A model generated the notes under the pieces. It ran no database searches. It was not told the origin of the DNA and saw nothing but the letters and a program-made list of their open reading frames with translations. A program made the position numbers and the translations under genes. From the NCBI GenBank assembly GCA_963781025.1, contig CAWADU010000003.1, positions 1 to 64,000 of the forward strand: DNA of 64,000 bases, in the 5' to 3' direction. The stretch is from Tardibacter sp963781025 (GTDB taxonomy: Bacteria > Pseudomonadota > Alphaproteobacteria > Sphingomonadales > Sphingomonadaceae). Shown here in pieces: positions 7,101 to 16,051 of the stretch (positions are counted from its first letter, which is position 1; the number at the start of each line of letters is the position of its first letter).

Positions 7101-9698
7101 ATGAACGACGACAACAAGCCCAAGCTCGGCATGCGCGCACCGCTCGGCATCAAGCGGACCGTGGAGACCGGCAAGGTGAAGCAGAGCTTCAGCCATGGCC
7201 GATCCAAGTCGGTGGTGGTCGAGGTGAAGCGCCGCCGCGTGATCGGCAAGCCTGGAGAAGGCGGCCCGGCCGAGGCGGACAACCAGATCGTCGAGGTCGA
7301 AACGCCTGCGCCTGAAAATGCCGCTCCGCCGCCCGCGCCCACGCCCGAGGCATCCGCGCCTGAGCAGCGCCGTCCGGCGCCCGCGCAGCCGCCGCGCGCC
7401 CCGACGCCACCGCGCAATGATTTGATGTCGCGGCAAGAGCGTCAGACCAAATTGCTGCGCGAGGCAGAAGAAGCGCGCATGCGTGCGCTTGAGGAAGCGC
7501 GCCGCCGCGAGGAACAGGAGCGCAACCGCTCGCTGGACGAGGAACGTCGCCGCACCGAGGAAAATCGCCGCGTTGGGGAAGAAGCCGCGAATGAGACCGG
7601 ACTGGCTGTCGCGGATGATGCCGTTTCCGATGGGATTGAAATTGCGCCCGCCCCTCAGGCCGAGGCACCAGCGACGTCCGCCAAGGCAATTCCGGAGCCC
7701 GGCGCAGGCATGGAGGACGAAGATCGCGCGGCTGTTCGTCGTCCGGGTGCGCCTCCAGTCCGTCGTCCGGAGCCGGCGAAGCCCGCCCGCAACCGCGGCG
7801 ACGATCGCCGACAGTCGGGAAAGCTGACTGTCCACCGCGCGCTCGATGGGGAAGATTCGGTCCGCGTCCGCTCGCTCGCCGCGCTGAAGCGTGCACGCGA
7901 GAAGGACAGGCGCTCGCACATGAGCGGCCAGCAACAGGCCAAGCAGGTTCGCGACGTGATCGTGCCTGAGGCGATTACCGTCCAGGAACTCGCCAACCGC
8001 ATGGCCGAACGCGGGGCCGACCTCGTGAAGGCATTGTTCAAGATGGGCGTGATGGCGACCATCAATCAGACGATCGACCAGGACACGGCCGAGTTGCTGG
8101 TGACCGAATTCGGTCACAACATCCGGCGCGTCGCGGATTCGGACATTGAAATCGGCGTGGTCGGCGATGCCGACGTCGAAGCCGACCTGCATTCACGTCC
8201 GCCCGTCGTCACCATCATGGGCCATGTCGATCACGGCAAGACCTCGCTGCTGGACGCGCTTCGCGGCACCGATCTGGCCGCGGGCGAGGCTGGCGGCATC
8301 ACCCAGCACATCGGCGCCTATCAGGTGACACTGAAGTCGGGCGACAAGATCACTTTCCTCGATACGCCTGGTCACGAAGCCTTTACTGAAATGCGCGCGC
8401 GCGGCGCGAACGTCACCGATATCGTCGTGTTGGTGGTGGCGGCCGACGATGGGCTGATGCCGCAGACGATCGAGGCGATCAATCACACCAAGGCGGCCAA
8501 TGTGCCGATGATCGTCGCGATCAACAAATGCGACAAACCGGGCGCCAACCCGCAAAAAGTTCGCGAGATGTTGCTTCAGCACGACGTGCAGGTCGAGCAG
8601 ATGGGCGGCGAGGTACAGGATGTCGAAGTGTCCGCGCTGAAGAAGACGGGTCTCGACGAGCTTGCCGAAAAAATCCTGCTGCAGGCTGAACTGCTGGAAC
8701 TGAAGGCCAATCCGGATCGGGCCGCCGAAGGCATCGTGATCGAGGCCAAGCTCGACAAGGGACGCGGGCCGGTTGCGACGGTGCTTGTCAACCGTGGCAT
8801 GCTCAGGGTTGGCGATGTATTCGTCGTCGGCAGCGAAAGCGGCAAGGTGCGCGCGCTGGTGGACGACAAGGGCCGTCAGGTTAAGGAAGCCGGGCCGTCG
8901 GTGCCGGTCGAGATCCTGGGCCTTTCCGGCGTTCCGGGGGCAGGCGATCCGCTATCCGTCGTCGAAAACGAGGCGCGCGCCCGCGAAGTCGCGGCCTATC
9001 GCCAGTCGGTTGCCCAGCGCAAGCGGACGACGCAGGCGCCGGCCAACCTCGAAACCATGTTCTCGGCGCTGAAGGCCAATGCGGTGAAGGAATTCCCGCT
9101 GGTCATCAAGGCCGATGTACAGGGTTCGGCCGAAGCGATCGTGAGCGCCGTCAACAAGATTTCGACCGATGAAATCCGCGCCCGCGTGCTGCATTCGGGC
9201 GTCGGCGGCATCACCGAATCCGACGTGACGCTGGCGGCGGCATCGCGTGCGCCTATCATCGGCTTCGGCGTTCGCGCCAATGCCAAGGCCCGCGAGATCG
9301 CGGCGCGCGATGGTGTCGCGCTCAAATATTACGACATCATCTACGATCTTATCGACGAGGTCCGGGCGGCGATGGCGGGCCAGCTTGGTCCCGAACTGCT
9401 GGAAAATGTCGTCGGCCGCGCCGATGTCCGCGAAGTCTTCCAGGCCGGCAAGCACGGCAAGGCGGCGGGCGTGCTCGTCACCGAAGGTCAGATCCGGCGG
9501 AACCTCAAGGCCCGCGTCATGCGGGACGACGTCATCATCTACACCGGGTCGATCGCGTCGCTGCGTCGGTTCAAGGACGACGTCAACGAGGTTCGGGCGG
9601 GCCTTGAATGCGGCATCGGGCTCGAAAACTCGCACGACATCAAGGTCGGCGACGTGATCGAGACGTTCGAGATCGAGGAACGCGCGCGCACTTTGTAG
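7101..9698 (+). CDS. infB: translation initiation factor IF-2
   Basis: 865 residues; GTPase that places initiator tRNA on the 30S subunit. The start at ATG 7101 gives the family N-terminus DNKPKLGMRAPLGIKRTVETG. Residues about 60–280 form the variable Pro/Ala/Glu- and Arg-rich linker with an EEARMRALEEARRREEQER helix. The GTPase domain starts near residue 370 with G1 GHVDHGKTS, then DTPGHEAF (G3) and NKCDKP (G4). Domains II to IV follow, ending in VGDVIETFEIEERARTL. No frame problem is seen over 2.6 kb, in contrast to pnp. An extragenic palindromic repeat directly follows the stop. Confidence 0.97.
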   Translation: MNDDNKPKLGMRAPLGIKRTVETGKVKQSFSHGRSKSVVVEVKRRRVIGKPGEGGPAEADNQIVEVETPAPENAAPPPAPTPEASAPEQRRPAPAQPPRAPTPPRNDLMSRQERQTKLLREAEEARMRALEEARRREEQERNRSLDEERRRTEENRRVGEEAANETGLAVADDAVSDGIEIAPAPQAEAPATSAKAIPEPGAGMEDEDRAAVRRPGAPPVRRPEPAKPARNRGDDRRQSGKLTVHRALDGEDSVRVRSLAALKRAREKDRRSHMSGQQQAKQVRDVIVPEAITVQELANRMAERGADLVKALFKMGVMATINQTIDQDTAELLVTEFGHNIRRVADSDIEIGVVGDADVEADLHSRPPVVTIMGHVDHGKTSLLDALRGTDLAAGEAGGITQHIGAYQVTLKSGDKITFLDTPGHEAFTEMRARGANVTDIVVLVVAADDGLMPQTIEAINHTKAANVPMIVAINKCDKPGANPQKVREMLLQHDVQVEQMGGEVQDVEVSALKKTGLDELAEKILLQAELLELKANPDRAAEGIVIEAKLDKGRGPVATVLVNRGMLRVGDVFVVGSESGKVRALVDDKGRQVKEAGPSVPVEILGLSGVPGAGDPLSVVENEARAREVAAYRQSVAQRKRTTQAPANLETMFSALKANAVKEFPLVIKADVQGSAEAIVSAVNKISTDEIRARVLHSGVGGITESDVTLAAASRAPIIGFGVRANAKAREIAARDGVALKYYDIIYDLIDEVRAAMAGQLGPELLENVVGRADVREVFQAGKHGKAAGVLVTEGQIRRNLKARVMRDDVIIYTGSIASLRRFKDDVNEVRAGLECGIGLENSHDIKVGDVIETFEIEERARTL

Positions 9699-9706
9699 AA
9701 AGGACT

Positions 9707-9797
9707 GTCATCCCCGCGCAGGCGGGAGTCCGTGAATACGGCGGCGCCTTGTTCTCTTGGAACGGTATTCATGGATTTCGGCCTTCGCCGGAATGAC
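9707..9797. repeat. imperfect palindromic intergenic repeat (REP/MITE-like)
   Basis: About 91 bases whose two ends are inverted copies of each other. The left arm GTCATCCCCGCGCAGGCGGG and the reverse complement of the right arm, GTCATTCCGGCGAAGGCCGA, match at most positions, and the similarity continues inward through a TCCNTGAAT element. It fits exactly into the gap between the infB stop and the rbfA start. This kind of element, readable as DSRLRGDD / FRRRPKSMNT in translation, is scattered in many proteobacterial genomes. It would form a long hairpin in the mRNA. The repeat nature is judged from symmetry only, since no second copy lies in this window. Confidence 0.75.
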
Positions 9798-9812
9798 GGC
9801 TTGGGGTTGGTC

Positions 9813-10214
9813 ATGCGCCAGAATCACGAAGAGGAAGGCCGGTCGGTACGGCTGCTGCGCGTGGGCGAGCAGGTGCGCCATGCGCTGTCCGAGATCTTGA
9901 TGCGCGGCGAGGTGCATGACGACACGCTTGCCAGCCACATGGTGTCGGTGACCGAGGTCCGTATGTCGCCGGACCTGCGCCATGCGACGGTCTTCGTGAA
10001 GCCGCTGCTGGGAAAGGACGAGGAGGCGGTGCTGAAGGCGCTGCGTACCCACACCGCCTATCTGCAGCGCGAAGTCGCGCACCGCGTAAAGACGAAATAC
10101 GCCGCCAGGCTGAAGTTCCTGGCCGACGAGAGCTTTGACGAGGGCGGCCACATCGACGCGTTGCTGCGGCGGCCGCAGGTTGCACGCGATCTTGAGGCTG
10201 GCAGCGAAGAATAG
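9813..10214 (+). CDS. rbfA: 30S ribosome-binding factor RbfA
   Basis: 133 residues from ATG 9813; assists 16S rRNA 5'-end maturation and cold adaptation of 30S subunits. The sequence opens SVRLLRVGEQVRHALSEIL and has the KH-like core VSVTEVRMSPDLRHATVFV, then LQREVAHRVKTKYAARLKFLADESFDEG, all typical. The frame is open upstream to 9732, but that part is the translated repeat element and is excluded. It is separated from infB by 114 bases occupied by the palindromic repeat, so its coupling to infB is looser than usual. Confidence 0.95.
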   Translation: MRQNHEEEGRSVRLLRVGEQVRHALSEILMRGEVHDDTLASHMVSVTEVRMSPDLRHATVFVKPLLGKDEEAVLKALRTHTAYLQREVAHRVKTKYAARLKFLADESFDEGGHIDALLRRPQVARDLEAGSEE

Positions 10215-10288
10215 CTCAACCGGGGCTGATGCACTCAGCTTTGGTTCAGCCATGGAATGATAGGCCGTCCCGACGAAGGAGACGGCCA

Positions 10289-10690
10289 ATGAAGACTTTT
10301 CTGATTGCGGCAATGACTTGTGTCGTTGCGGCCGGCGTTGCTCAAGCGGGGGAAGCGCCAAAATCGGCCGAAGCGTCCATCCCCTTTGTCAACCATGGCG
10401 GGATTAAAGACTGGCGCGACGACGGCAGGGACGCGATCTATATCCAGGACCGGCACGGACAATGGTATCGTGCGACCTTCATGGCACCATGCTTTGACCT
10501 GCCGTTCGCCGAAACGATCGGCTTCGAGACACGCGGGCCGGACACTTTTGACAAATTCGGGACGGTGATCGTGCGCGGCCGCCAGTGCGCCGTGACGAGC
10601 CTGGCCAAAAGCAGCGCTCCACCCAAGAAATCCTATGGAAAGAAGAAGCACGGCATAGAAAAGGCGAGCGCCGCCGAACCGCGCTCATAA
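10289..10690 (+). CDS. DUF6491 exported protein
   Basis: 133 residues. A signal peptide (FLIAAMTCVVAAGVAQA-G) begins at ATG 10289 with GGAG-type ribosome binding sequence just upstream (gaaggaga). The mature part carries IPFVNHGGIKDWRDDG, IYIQDRHGQWYRATFMAPC and FAETIGFETRGPDTFDKF, the conserved core of the DUF6491 family, with two cysteines likely disulfide-bonded in the periplasm. The C-terminus is a Lys/Ser-rich tail. No function is known for the family. It sits between rbfA and truB, an insertion into the usual rbfA–truB order. Confidence 0.8.
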   Translation: MKTFLIAAMTCVVAAGVAQAGEAPKSAEASIPFVNHGGIKDWRDDGRDAIYIQDRHGQWYRATFMAPCFDLPFAETIGFETRGPDTFDKFGTVIVRGRQCAVTSLAKSSAPPKKSYGKKKHGIEKASAAEPRS

Positions 10691-10730
10691 AGCGCTTCAA
10701 CTTGGCGGCTCCACGCCATACAGCGGGCGG

Positions 10731-11645
10731 ATGCATGGGTGGATCATTCTCGACAAGCCGCTGGGGCTGAGTTCGTCGCAGGCGGTGGGCGCGATAAAAC
10801 GCATCCTGCGCCAGAACGACTATGGACGGCCCAAGGTCGGCCATGGCGGCACGCTCGATCCGCTGGCGACGGGCGTGCTGCCGATTGCGCTGGGCGAGGC
10901 GACCAAGCTTAGCGGCCGGATGCTCGACGCGGACAAGGGCTATGACTTCACCATCGGGTTCGGCGTTGAGACGGATACCCTGGATGCGGAAGGGCAGGCG
11001 GTCGCCACCTCGGATATTCGTCCGACGCTGGCGGAGGTCGAAGCGGTGCTGCCTTGCTTCACCGGGCGAGTCGAGCAGATGCCGCCCGCCTATTCCGCAC
11101 TGAAAGTCGATGGACGGCGAGCCTATGACCTTGCGCGTGCGGGTGAAGAGGTTGCACTGAAGCCGCGGGCGGTGACGATCCGTTCGCTGGACGTGCTCCC
11201 CATCATCCCGACTCAAGCATGCCAGGGTGGCGGGCCGCGTCTGAACGAGATCACCCTCAGCGTCCTCTGCACCAAAGGCACCTATATCAGAAGTCTCGCG
11301 CGGGACGTTGCCCGGGCGCTGGGGACCGTTGGGCATGTCACGATGCTGCGACGGACCAAGGCCGGGCCGTTCACGCTGGCTCAGGCGAATCCGCTGGACA
11401 AAGTGGAGGAGTTCGGGCAAGGCCGCGCGCTTGAACAGGTACTCTTGCCGATGACGGCAGGGCTGGACGACATCCCGGCTCTCGCCCTCACCCCCGACCA
11501 GGCAAGGCGGCTCCGCATGGGGCAGCAATTGGGCGGGATCGCTGCAAACCAGGGCCTTCATCTTGCGACCGACGGACCTGTTCCGGTCGCGCTGGTGGAG
11601 GTTTCGGGCACGGAAGCCCGGGTGGTGCGCGGTTTTAACCTTTAA
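10731..11645 (+). CDS. truB: tRNA pseudouridine(55) synthase
   Basis: 304 residues; converts U55 of tRNA to pseudouridine. The family motifs are present: GWIILDKPLGLSSSQAV, then GHGGTLDPLATGVLPIALGE with the catalytic Asp in GTLDPLA, KGYDFTIGFGVETDT, MPPAYSALKVDGRRAYDLAR and CTKGTYIRSLARDVARALG. The C-terminal PUA-like region ends VSGTEARVVRGFNL. rpsO starts 17 bases after its stop with a good AGGAG site (gaggagtg), so the two are probably cotranscribed. Confidence 0.96.
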   Translation: MHGWIILDKPLGLSSSQAVGAIKRILRQNDYGRPKVGHGGTLDPLATGVLPIALGEATKLSGRMLDADKGYDFTIGFGVETDTLDAEGQAVATSDIRPTLAEVEAVLPCFTGRVEQMPPAYSALKVDGRRAYDLARAGEEVALKPRAVTIRSLDVLPIIPTQACQGGGPRLNEITLSVLCTKGTYIRSLARDVARALGTVGHVTMLRRTKAGPFTLAQANPLDKVEEFGQGRALEQVLLPMTAGLDDIPALALTPDQARRLRMGQQLGGIAANQGLHLATDGPVPVALVEVSGTEARVVRGFNL

Positions 11646-11662
11646 GATTTGAGGAGTGAACG

Positions 11663-11932
11663 ATGTCGGTGACTGCAGAACGTAAAGCCGAAATTATTTC
11701 CGACAATGCCCGCGCCGCCAACGACACCGGCAGCCCGGAGGTTCAGGTCGCGATCCTGACCGAGCGCATCGCCAATCTGACCGAGCATTTCAAGACGCAT
11801 GCGAAGGACAATCATTCGCGTCGCGGTTTGCTGATGCTGGTCAACAAACGCCGCAGCCTGCTTGATTATCTCAAGCGCGAGGATGCGGACCGTTATACAG
11901 ATCTTATCGCGAAGCTTGGACTTCGCAAGTAA
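11663..11932 (+). CDS. rpsO: 30S ribosomal protein S15
   Basis: 89 residues, the exact usual length. It binds 16S rRNA in the platform of the small subunit and bridge B4. Diagnostic motifs: DTGSPEVQVAILTERI, LTEHFKTHAKDNHSRRGLLMLV and KRRSLLDYLKREDADRY. It is preceded by a strong ribosome binding site and followed by a hairpin with a short T-run and then pnp, the same order as in many bacteria. Confidence 0.98.
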   Translation: MSVTAERKAEIISDNARAANDTGSPEVQVAILTERIANLTEHFKTHAKDNHSRRGLLMLVNKRRSLLDYLKREDADRYTDLIAKLGLRK

Positions 11933-11937
11933 TGCGG

Positions 11938-11963
11938 ACGGCCCCCCATGTGGGGGCCGTTTT
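11938..11963 (+). terminator. rpsO–pnp intergenic hairpin, likely attenuator
   Basis: Nine-base-pair GC stem ACGGCCCCC / GGGGGCCGT with a five-base loop, followed by only three or four T residues. The stem is strong but the T-run is short, so read-through into pnp is likely. In other bacteria this gap carries the rpsO terminator and RNase III processing site. Confidence 0.7.
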
Positions 11964-12053
11964 GCATCCGGGGCATGAGCGCGGTGCGCCTGTCCCGTTT
12001 GAAGGAACGCTGGCGGCGATGGGGCTGCCGGCATGGAAAAGGCAGCAAGCCAG

Positions 12054-14391
12054 ATGTTCGATATCTATAAGCAGGAAGTAATGTGGGGCGGCCGCAAGCT
12101 GACCCTGGAAACGGGTCGCGTGGCCCGGCAGGCTGATGGCGCGGTTCTCGCCACCTATGGCGAAACGGTCGTGCTTTGCGCCGTCACCGCCGCCAAGAAT
12201 CGTGAAGGAAGGGCAGGACTTCTTCCCGCTCACCGTCCACTATCAGGAAAAATATCTCGGCCGCCGGGCGCATCCCGGGCGGCTTCTTCAAGCGCGAACG
12301 CGGCGCGACCGAAAAGGAAACGCTGGTTTCCCGCCTGATCGATCGCCCGGTCCGTCCGCTCTTCCCGGAAGGTTTCTACAACGAGATCAACGTGATCGCG
12401 CAGGTGCTCAGCTATGACGGCGAGAACGAGCCCGACATCGTGGCGATGGTCGCGGCATCGGCCGCGCTGACGCTGTCGGGCGTGCCTTTCATGGGCCCGA
12501 TCGCCGGCGCACGCGTCGGCTATGTCGAGGGTGAATATATCCTCAACCCGACCAACGATCAGGTGAAGGCGGGTGATCTCGAACTGGTCGTCGCCGGCAC
12601 GCATGATGCGGTGATGATGGTCGAATCCGAAGCCAAGGAACTGTCGGAAGAGGTGATGCTCGGCGCCGTGATGTTCGCGCATCGCGAAGGCCAGAAGGTG
12701 ATCGACGCGATCATCGACCTCGCCGAGAAGGCCGCCAAGGATCCCTGGGAAATGGCACCCCAGGCTGACCTGTCGACCGCCAAGAAGAAGCTCGAGAAGC
12801 TCGTCGGCAAGGATATCGTTGCCGCCTACAAGCTGACCGACAAGTCGGCACGCTCAAACGCGCTCAACGACGGCGCGCGCCAAGGCCAAGGAAGCATTCG
12901 CTGCCGAAAGCCCGCAGGACCAGATGGCCGCCGATGAAGCTGGTCAAGAAGCTTGAGGCCGAGATCGTCCGCACCGCCATCCTGAAGGACGGCAAGCGCA
13001 TCGACGGACGCAACACCACCCAGATTCGCCCGATCGAGGCGACGGTCCAGCTTCCTGCCGCGCACGCATGGTTCGGCGCTGTTCACCCGCGGCGAAACCC
13101 AGGCGATCTGCACCACCACGCTCGGCACCAAGGACGCGGAGCAGATGATCGACGGGCTGAATGGCCTGTCGTACGAGCGTTTCATGCTGCACTATAACTT
13201 CCCGCCCTATTCGGTTGGCGAAGTGGGCCGCTTCGGTGCGCCGGGCCGCCGCGAAGTCGGTCACGGCAAGCTGGCGTGGCGCGCGCTGCACCCGGTGCTG
13301 CCGACGGTGGAGGAATTCCCGTACACGATCCGCGTCCTGTCCGACATCACCGAGTCCAACGGCTCGTCCTCGATGGCGACGGTATGCGGCGGATCGCTGG
13401 CGATGATGGATGCGGGCGTGCCGCTGAAGCGTCCGGTTTCCGGCATTGCCATGGGCCTGATCCTTGAAGGCAAGGAATTTGCCGTTATCTCCGACATTCT
13501 TGGCGATGAGGATCACCTCGGCGACATGGATTTCAAGGTGGCGGGCACCGAAGCCGGTATCACCTCGCTCCAGATGGACATCAAGATCGCCGGCATTACC
13601 GAAGAGATCATGAAGGTCGCGCTTTCACAGGCCAAGGAAGGCCGGGCGCACATCCTCGGTGAAATGAACAAGGCGCTGTCGGGCACCCGCGAGGAGATGT
13701 CGGCGCATGCGCCGCGCATCGAGACGCTTTCGATCCCCAAGGACAAGATCCGCGAAGTGATCGGCACTGGCGGCAAGGTGATCCGCGAGATCGTCGCCAC
13801 CACCGGCGCGAAGGTCGATATCGACGACGAAGGCGTGATCAAGATCTCGTCTTCGGATGTGTCGCAGATCGAAGCGGCCAAGAACTGGATCATCGGCATC
13901 GTCGCCGAGCCCGAGGTCGGCAAGGTCTACAGCGGCAAAGTCGTGTCGATGGTCGATTTCGGCGCGTTCGTGAACTTCATGGGCGCCAAGGACGGCCTCG
14001 TCCACATTTCCGAGATCAAGAACGAGCGCGTCGCCAAGGTTTCCGAAGTCCTCGCCGAGGGCCAGGAAGTGAAGGTGAAGGTGCTCGGGTATCGACCGAT
14101 CGAGGCAAGGTGCGCCTGTCGATGCGCCTGGTCGATCAGGAAACCGGCGAGGAACTGCCCGACACGCGTCCGCCGCGTGAAGAGCGTGAACCGCGTGGTG
14201 ATCGTGGTGACAGGGGCGATCGCGGCGGCCGGGGCCGTGACGATGGCCGCCGCCGCGACCGGGGCGACCGTGGTCCCAGGGGTGACCGTGGCGATCGCGG
14301 ACCCCGTGGCGAAGGAAGCCCGCGCAACGACGGCGACGAAGGTCCGGAGCCCAAGTTCGCTCCGGCGTTTCTGACGGGCGACAAAGACTGA
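12054..14391 (+). CDS. pnp: polyribonucleotide nucleotidyltransferase (PNPase), broken by seven single-base insertions
   Basis: 3'-5' phosphorolytic exoribonuclease of the RNA degradosome. Read literally the gene falls into seven frame pieces, each encoding genuine PNPase. Insertions lie near 12198–12201, 12254–12257, 12872–12878, 12930–12933, 13048–13051, 14087–14089 and 14096–14097. Removing seven bases gives exactly 777 codons, 776 residues. Order: first RNase PH domain (MFDIYKQEVMWGGRKLTLETG), helical linker, second RNase PH domain (MLHYNFPPYSVGEVGR, GILMGL-type region), KH domain (VIGTGGKVIREI), S1 domain (VYSGKVVSMVDFGAFVNF) and an Arg–Gly–Asp repeat tail. Start ATG 12054 is favoured over 12033. 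Clustered consensus errors explain this better than decay. Terminator follows. Confidence 0.93.
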
Positions 14392-14412
14392 TCCCGGTCA
14401 GCTCTACGAAAT

Positions 14413-14440
14413 AAAAAGGGAGGCTTCGGCCTCCCTTTTT
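14413..14440 (+). terminator. strong intrinsic terminator after pnp
   Basis: Perfect 12-base-pair stem made of AAAAAGGGAGGC and its complement closed by a TTCG tetraloop and ending in five T residues. Its symmetry means it can act in both directions, serving the rpsO–pnp operon and the convergent DUF1508 gene. Confidence 0.93.
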
Positions 14441-14455
14441 ATTGGAGCCCGGAAA

Positions 14456-14633
14456 TCAGCTGCGGTCTTCGGTCGGTGCGCCGGGCCCGTTTTTCTGGAT
14501 GGAATTCGATGGCGTTCAAGGCCGATGCCTTTGACGCATAGCCTTCGGTCGAAAAAATTGTTTCGCTATTGAATTTGAAACGAACCCGAAATTCTCCAGC
14601 CTTGTCCTTAAAGACTTCGAATTTGTGAGCCAT
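14456..14633 (-). CDS. DUF1508 (YegP-like) protein, frameshifted
   Basis: Small cytoplasmic protein of the YegP family, known for compact repeats of unknown role. The start at 14633 gives MAHKFEVFKDKAGEFRVRFK, then FSTEGYASKASALNAIE. The frame as read then runs on past the expected end. Deleting one base in the GAATTC at about 14503–14506 restores AIESIQKNGPGAPTEDRS and a stop at 14456–14458. This gives 58 residues and matches the family length and C-terminus. I treat it as one gene with a single-base insertion, likely a sequence error. It ends inside the downstream flank of the bidirectional terminator. Confidence 0.82.
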
Positions 14634-14745
14634 GGCCATCTCCATGCCGAACGTCGCTTCAGAGCGACCCTTCGATGAGAAGAGGCGAAGGCTACAACAG
14701 CCTTTGGTTGATTACACTCAAATAACGTTAGCTCGCGTCCGAATG

Positions 14746-15165
14746 TCAGCGCGGGCCTGCCGATTCGCCGAAGCCATGCATGTATTTCGCCCATTGCAGG
14801 CCGATGACCGCGCCCTTCACCGGCTGGAGCAAAAGCAGGGCAAGCACCGCCGTCAGCGAGGGCCAGAGGATCATCTGGGCCGTTACCGAAGGCGCGAACC
14901 AGTGATTGACCTCGATCACCAGCGGCACGATCAAATGGCCGAGCAAGAGGATGACGATATAGGCGGGGAAATCATCGGCGCATTGATGCGACCAATCCTG
15001 CCCGCAGGCATCGCAGATGGGCACCGGCTTCAAGAAGCGGCCAAACAGGGGCGCGTGGCCGCAAGCCGGGCAACGCCCCTTGAAACCCCATGTCATCGCC
15101 TTGCGCGTATCGCGGGGTGGGGAACGATCGATCATCGCGGTCCTATAATTGATCCTCGTCGACAT
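14746..15165 (-). CDS. DUF983 membrane protein with zinc-ribbon
   Basis: 139 residues. An N-terminal zinc-ribbon-like motif CPACGHAPLFGRFLKPVPICDAC supplies two CxxC pairs, followed by two strongly hydrophobic segments (IVILLLGHLIVPLVIEV and LWPSLTAVLALLLLQPV) and a short GLQWAKYMHGFGE tail. This layout is that of DUF983 proteins of alphaproteobacteria, which often sit beside cytochrome oxidase genes elsewhere; that is not the case here. Inner membrane location is predicted. Function is unknown. Confidence 0.85.
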   Translation of the reverse strand: MSTRINYRTAMIDRSPPRDTRKAMTWGFKGRCPACGHAPLFGRFLKPVPICDACGQDWSHQCADDFPAYIVILLLGHLIVPLVIEVNHWFAPSVTAQMILWPSLTAVLALLLLQPVKGAVIGLQWAKYMHGFGESAGPR

Positions 15166-15358
15166 GGCACCCTCCGATTTGAATGAGACGTGGGCTCACT
15201 GCAGGCCTCAGAGTTCGTCCGGGACCGGCGGCCGGGTGACCGGCATCGGCGTCAGTCGATGAGTTGTTGCGGATCGGCCGCGTCCAAGTCGTCTTTCGGA
15301 AGGCGGTTCAGCGACGTTCGTGCTAACCTGCGCTTTTACCAATTCGAGGCGATCTACC

Positions 15359-16000
15359 ATGACCGGTGCAGCGCCAACCGCCCATCCGCCCCAGCATGCG
15401 GTGATCCTCTGCCATCCCGATGCGAACAGCTTCAATGCGGCGATCGCGCAACGCTATTGCGATACGGTGCGCGCCCTTGGTCATGACGCTGTGCTTCGCG
15501 ATCTCTACCGGCTCGGCTTCGATCCGGTGCTCAAGGCCAAGGAGCGGCCGACCGAAGGTTCGCTCGTGGCCGATGACGTGGCCAAGGAGATCGAGATCCT
15601 CGGCCGCAGCGATGTCATCGTGCTGGTCTATCCGATCTGGTTCGGGATGCCGCCGGCGATGATGAAGGGCTATGTCGACCGCGTGATGGGCGCGGGCTTT
15701 CCGTTCCGGGCCATTCGTGATCGCGCGACGCACCGGGCGCTGACCGGCAAGCGGATGCTAAGTTTCACGACATCGGGCACCAGCAAGCAATGGCTGGAGG
15801 AACAGGGCGCGTGGTTATCGCTTCGCCACTTGTTCGACGATTATCTCAAACATGCCTTTTCTCTTGCTGCCGCCGAGCATATTCATTTTTCGTCGATCGT
15901 ACCCGGCCTGGACGGCAGGTTCGTCAACGAACATCTCCGGGAGGTAGAGGACGCCGCACGGAATGCGTGCAGCTTTGTTCAGACGCACTCGCCGACGTAA
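15359..16000 (+). CDS. flavodoxin-fold NAD(P)H oxidoreductase (NQO1/MdaB-like)
   Basis: 213 residues. Start ATG 15359 precedes the first beta strand HAVILCHPDANSFNAAIA, the FMN/FAD phosphate loop of the flavodoxin_2 family. The central strand VIVLVYPIWFGMPPAMMKGYVDRV, with the WFGMPP flavin contact, and LSFTTSGTSKQWLEEQG are also diagnostic. It probably reduces quinones or similar electrophiles with two electrons in the cytoplasm. It lies next to a low-oxygen/stress gene block, convergent with the kinase–phosphotransferase gene. A possible terminator overlaps the end of that neighbour. No gene lies in the 193 bases upstream. Confidence 0.85.
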   Translation: MTGAAPTAHPPQHAVILCHPDANSFNAAIAQRYCDTVRALGHDAVLRDLYRLGFDPVLKAKERPTEGSLVADDVAKEIEILGRSDVIVLVYPIWFGMPPAMMKGYVDRVMGAGFPFRAIRDRATHRALTGKRMLSFTTSGTSKQWLEEQGAWLSLRHLFDDYLKHAFSLAAAEHIHFSSIVPGLDGRFVNEHLREVEDAARNACSFVQTHSPT

Positions 16001-16051
16001 GCCGTTATTCGGGACGGCCTCACCCAACCGGCGAATACGGCCGCCGTTTTT
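16001..16051 (+). terminator. candidate terminator after the oxidoreductase gene
   Basis: Arms GCCGTTATTCG and CGAATACGGC pair with one bulged T around a 20-base GC-rich loop, followed six bases later by five T residues at 16047–16051. The bulge and long loop make this only a moderate candidate. Confidence 0.4.

Noticed and set aside
6750..8192. 480-codon minus-strand frame opposite DUF448/infB
   Set aside because: Antisense shadow of infB with Arg/Gly-rich low-complexity sequence and no family features.
12054..14391. Programmed frameshifting in pnp
   Set aside because: Seven +1 events with no common slippery site or structure; each piece is conserved; far more like sequence error.
14499..14508. 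GAATTC at two of the indel sites (DUF1508 and HerA genes) as a sign of cloning artefacts
   Set aside because: Only two of twelve sites have it, so coincidence is likely.
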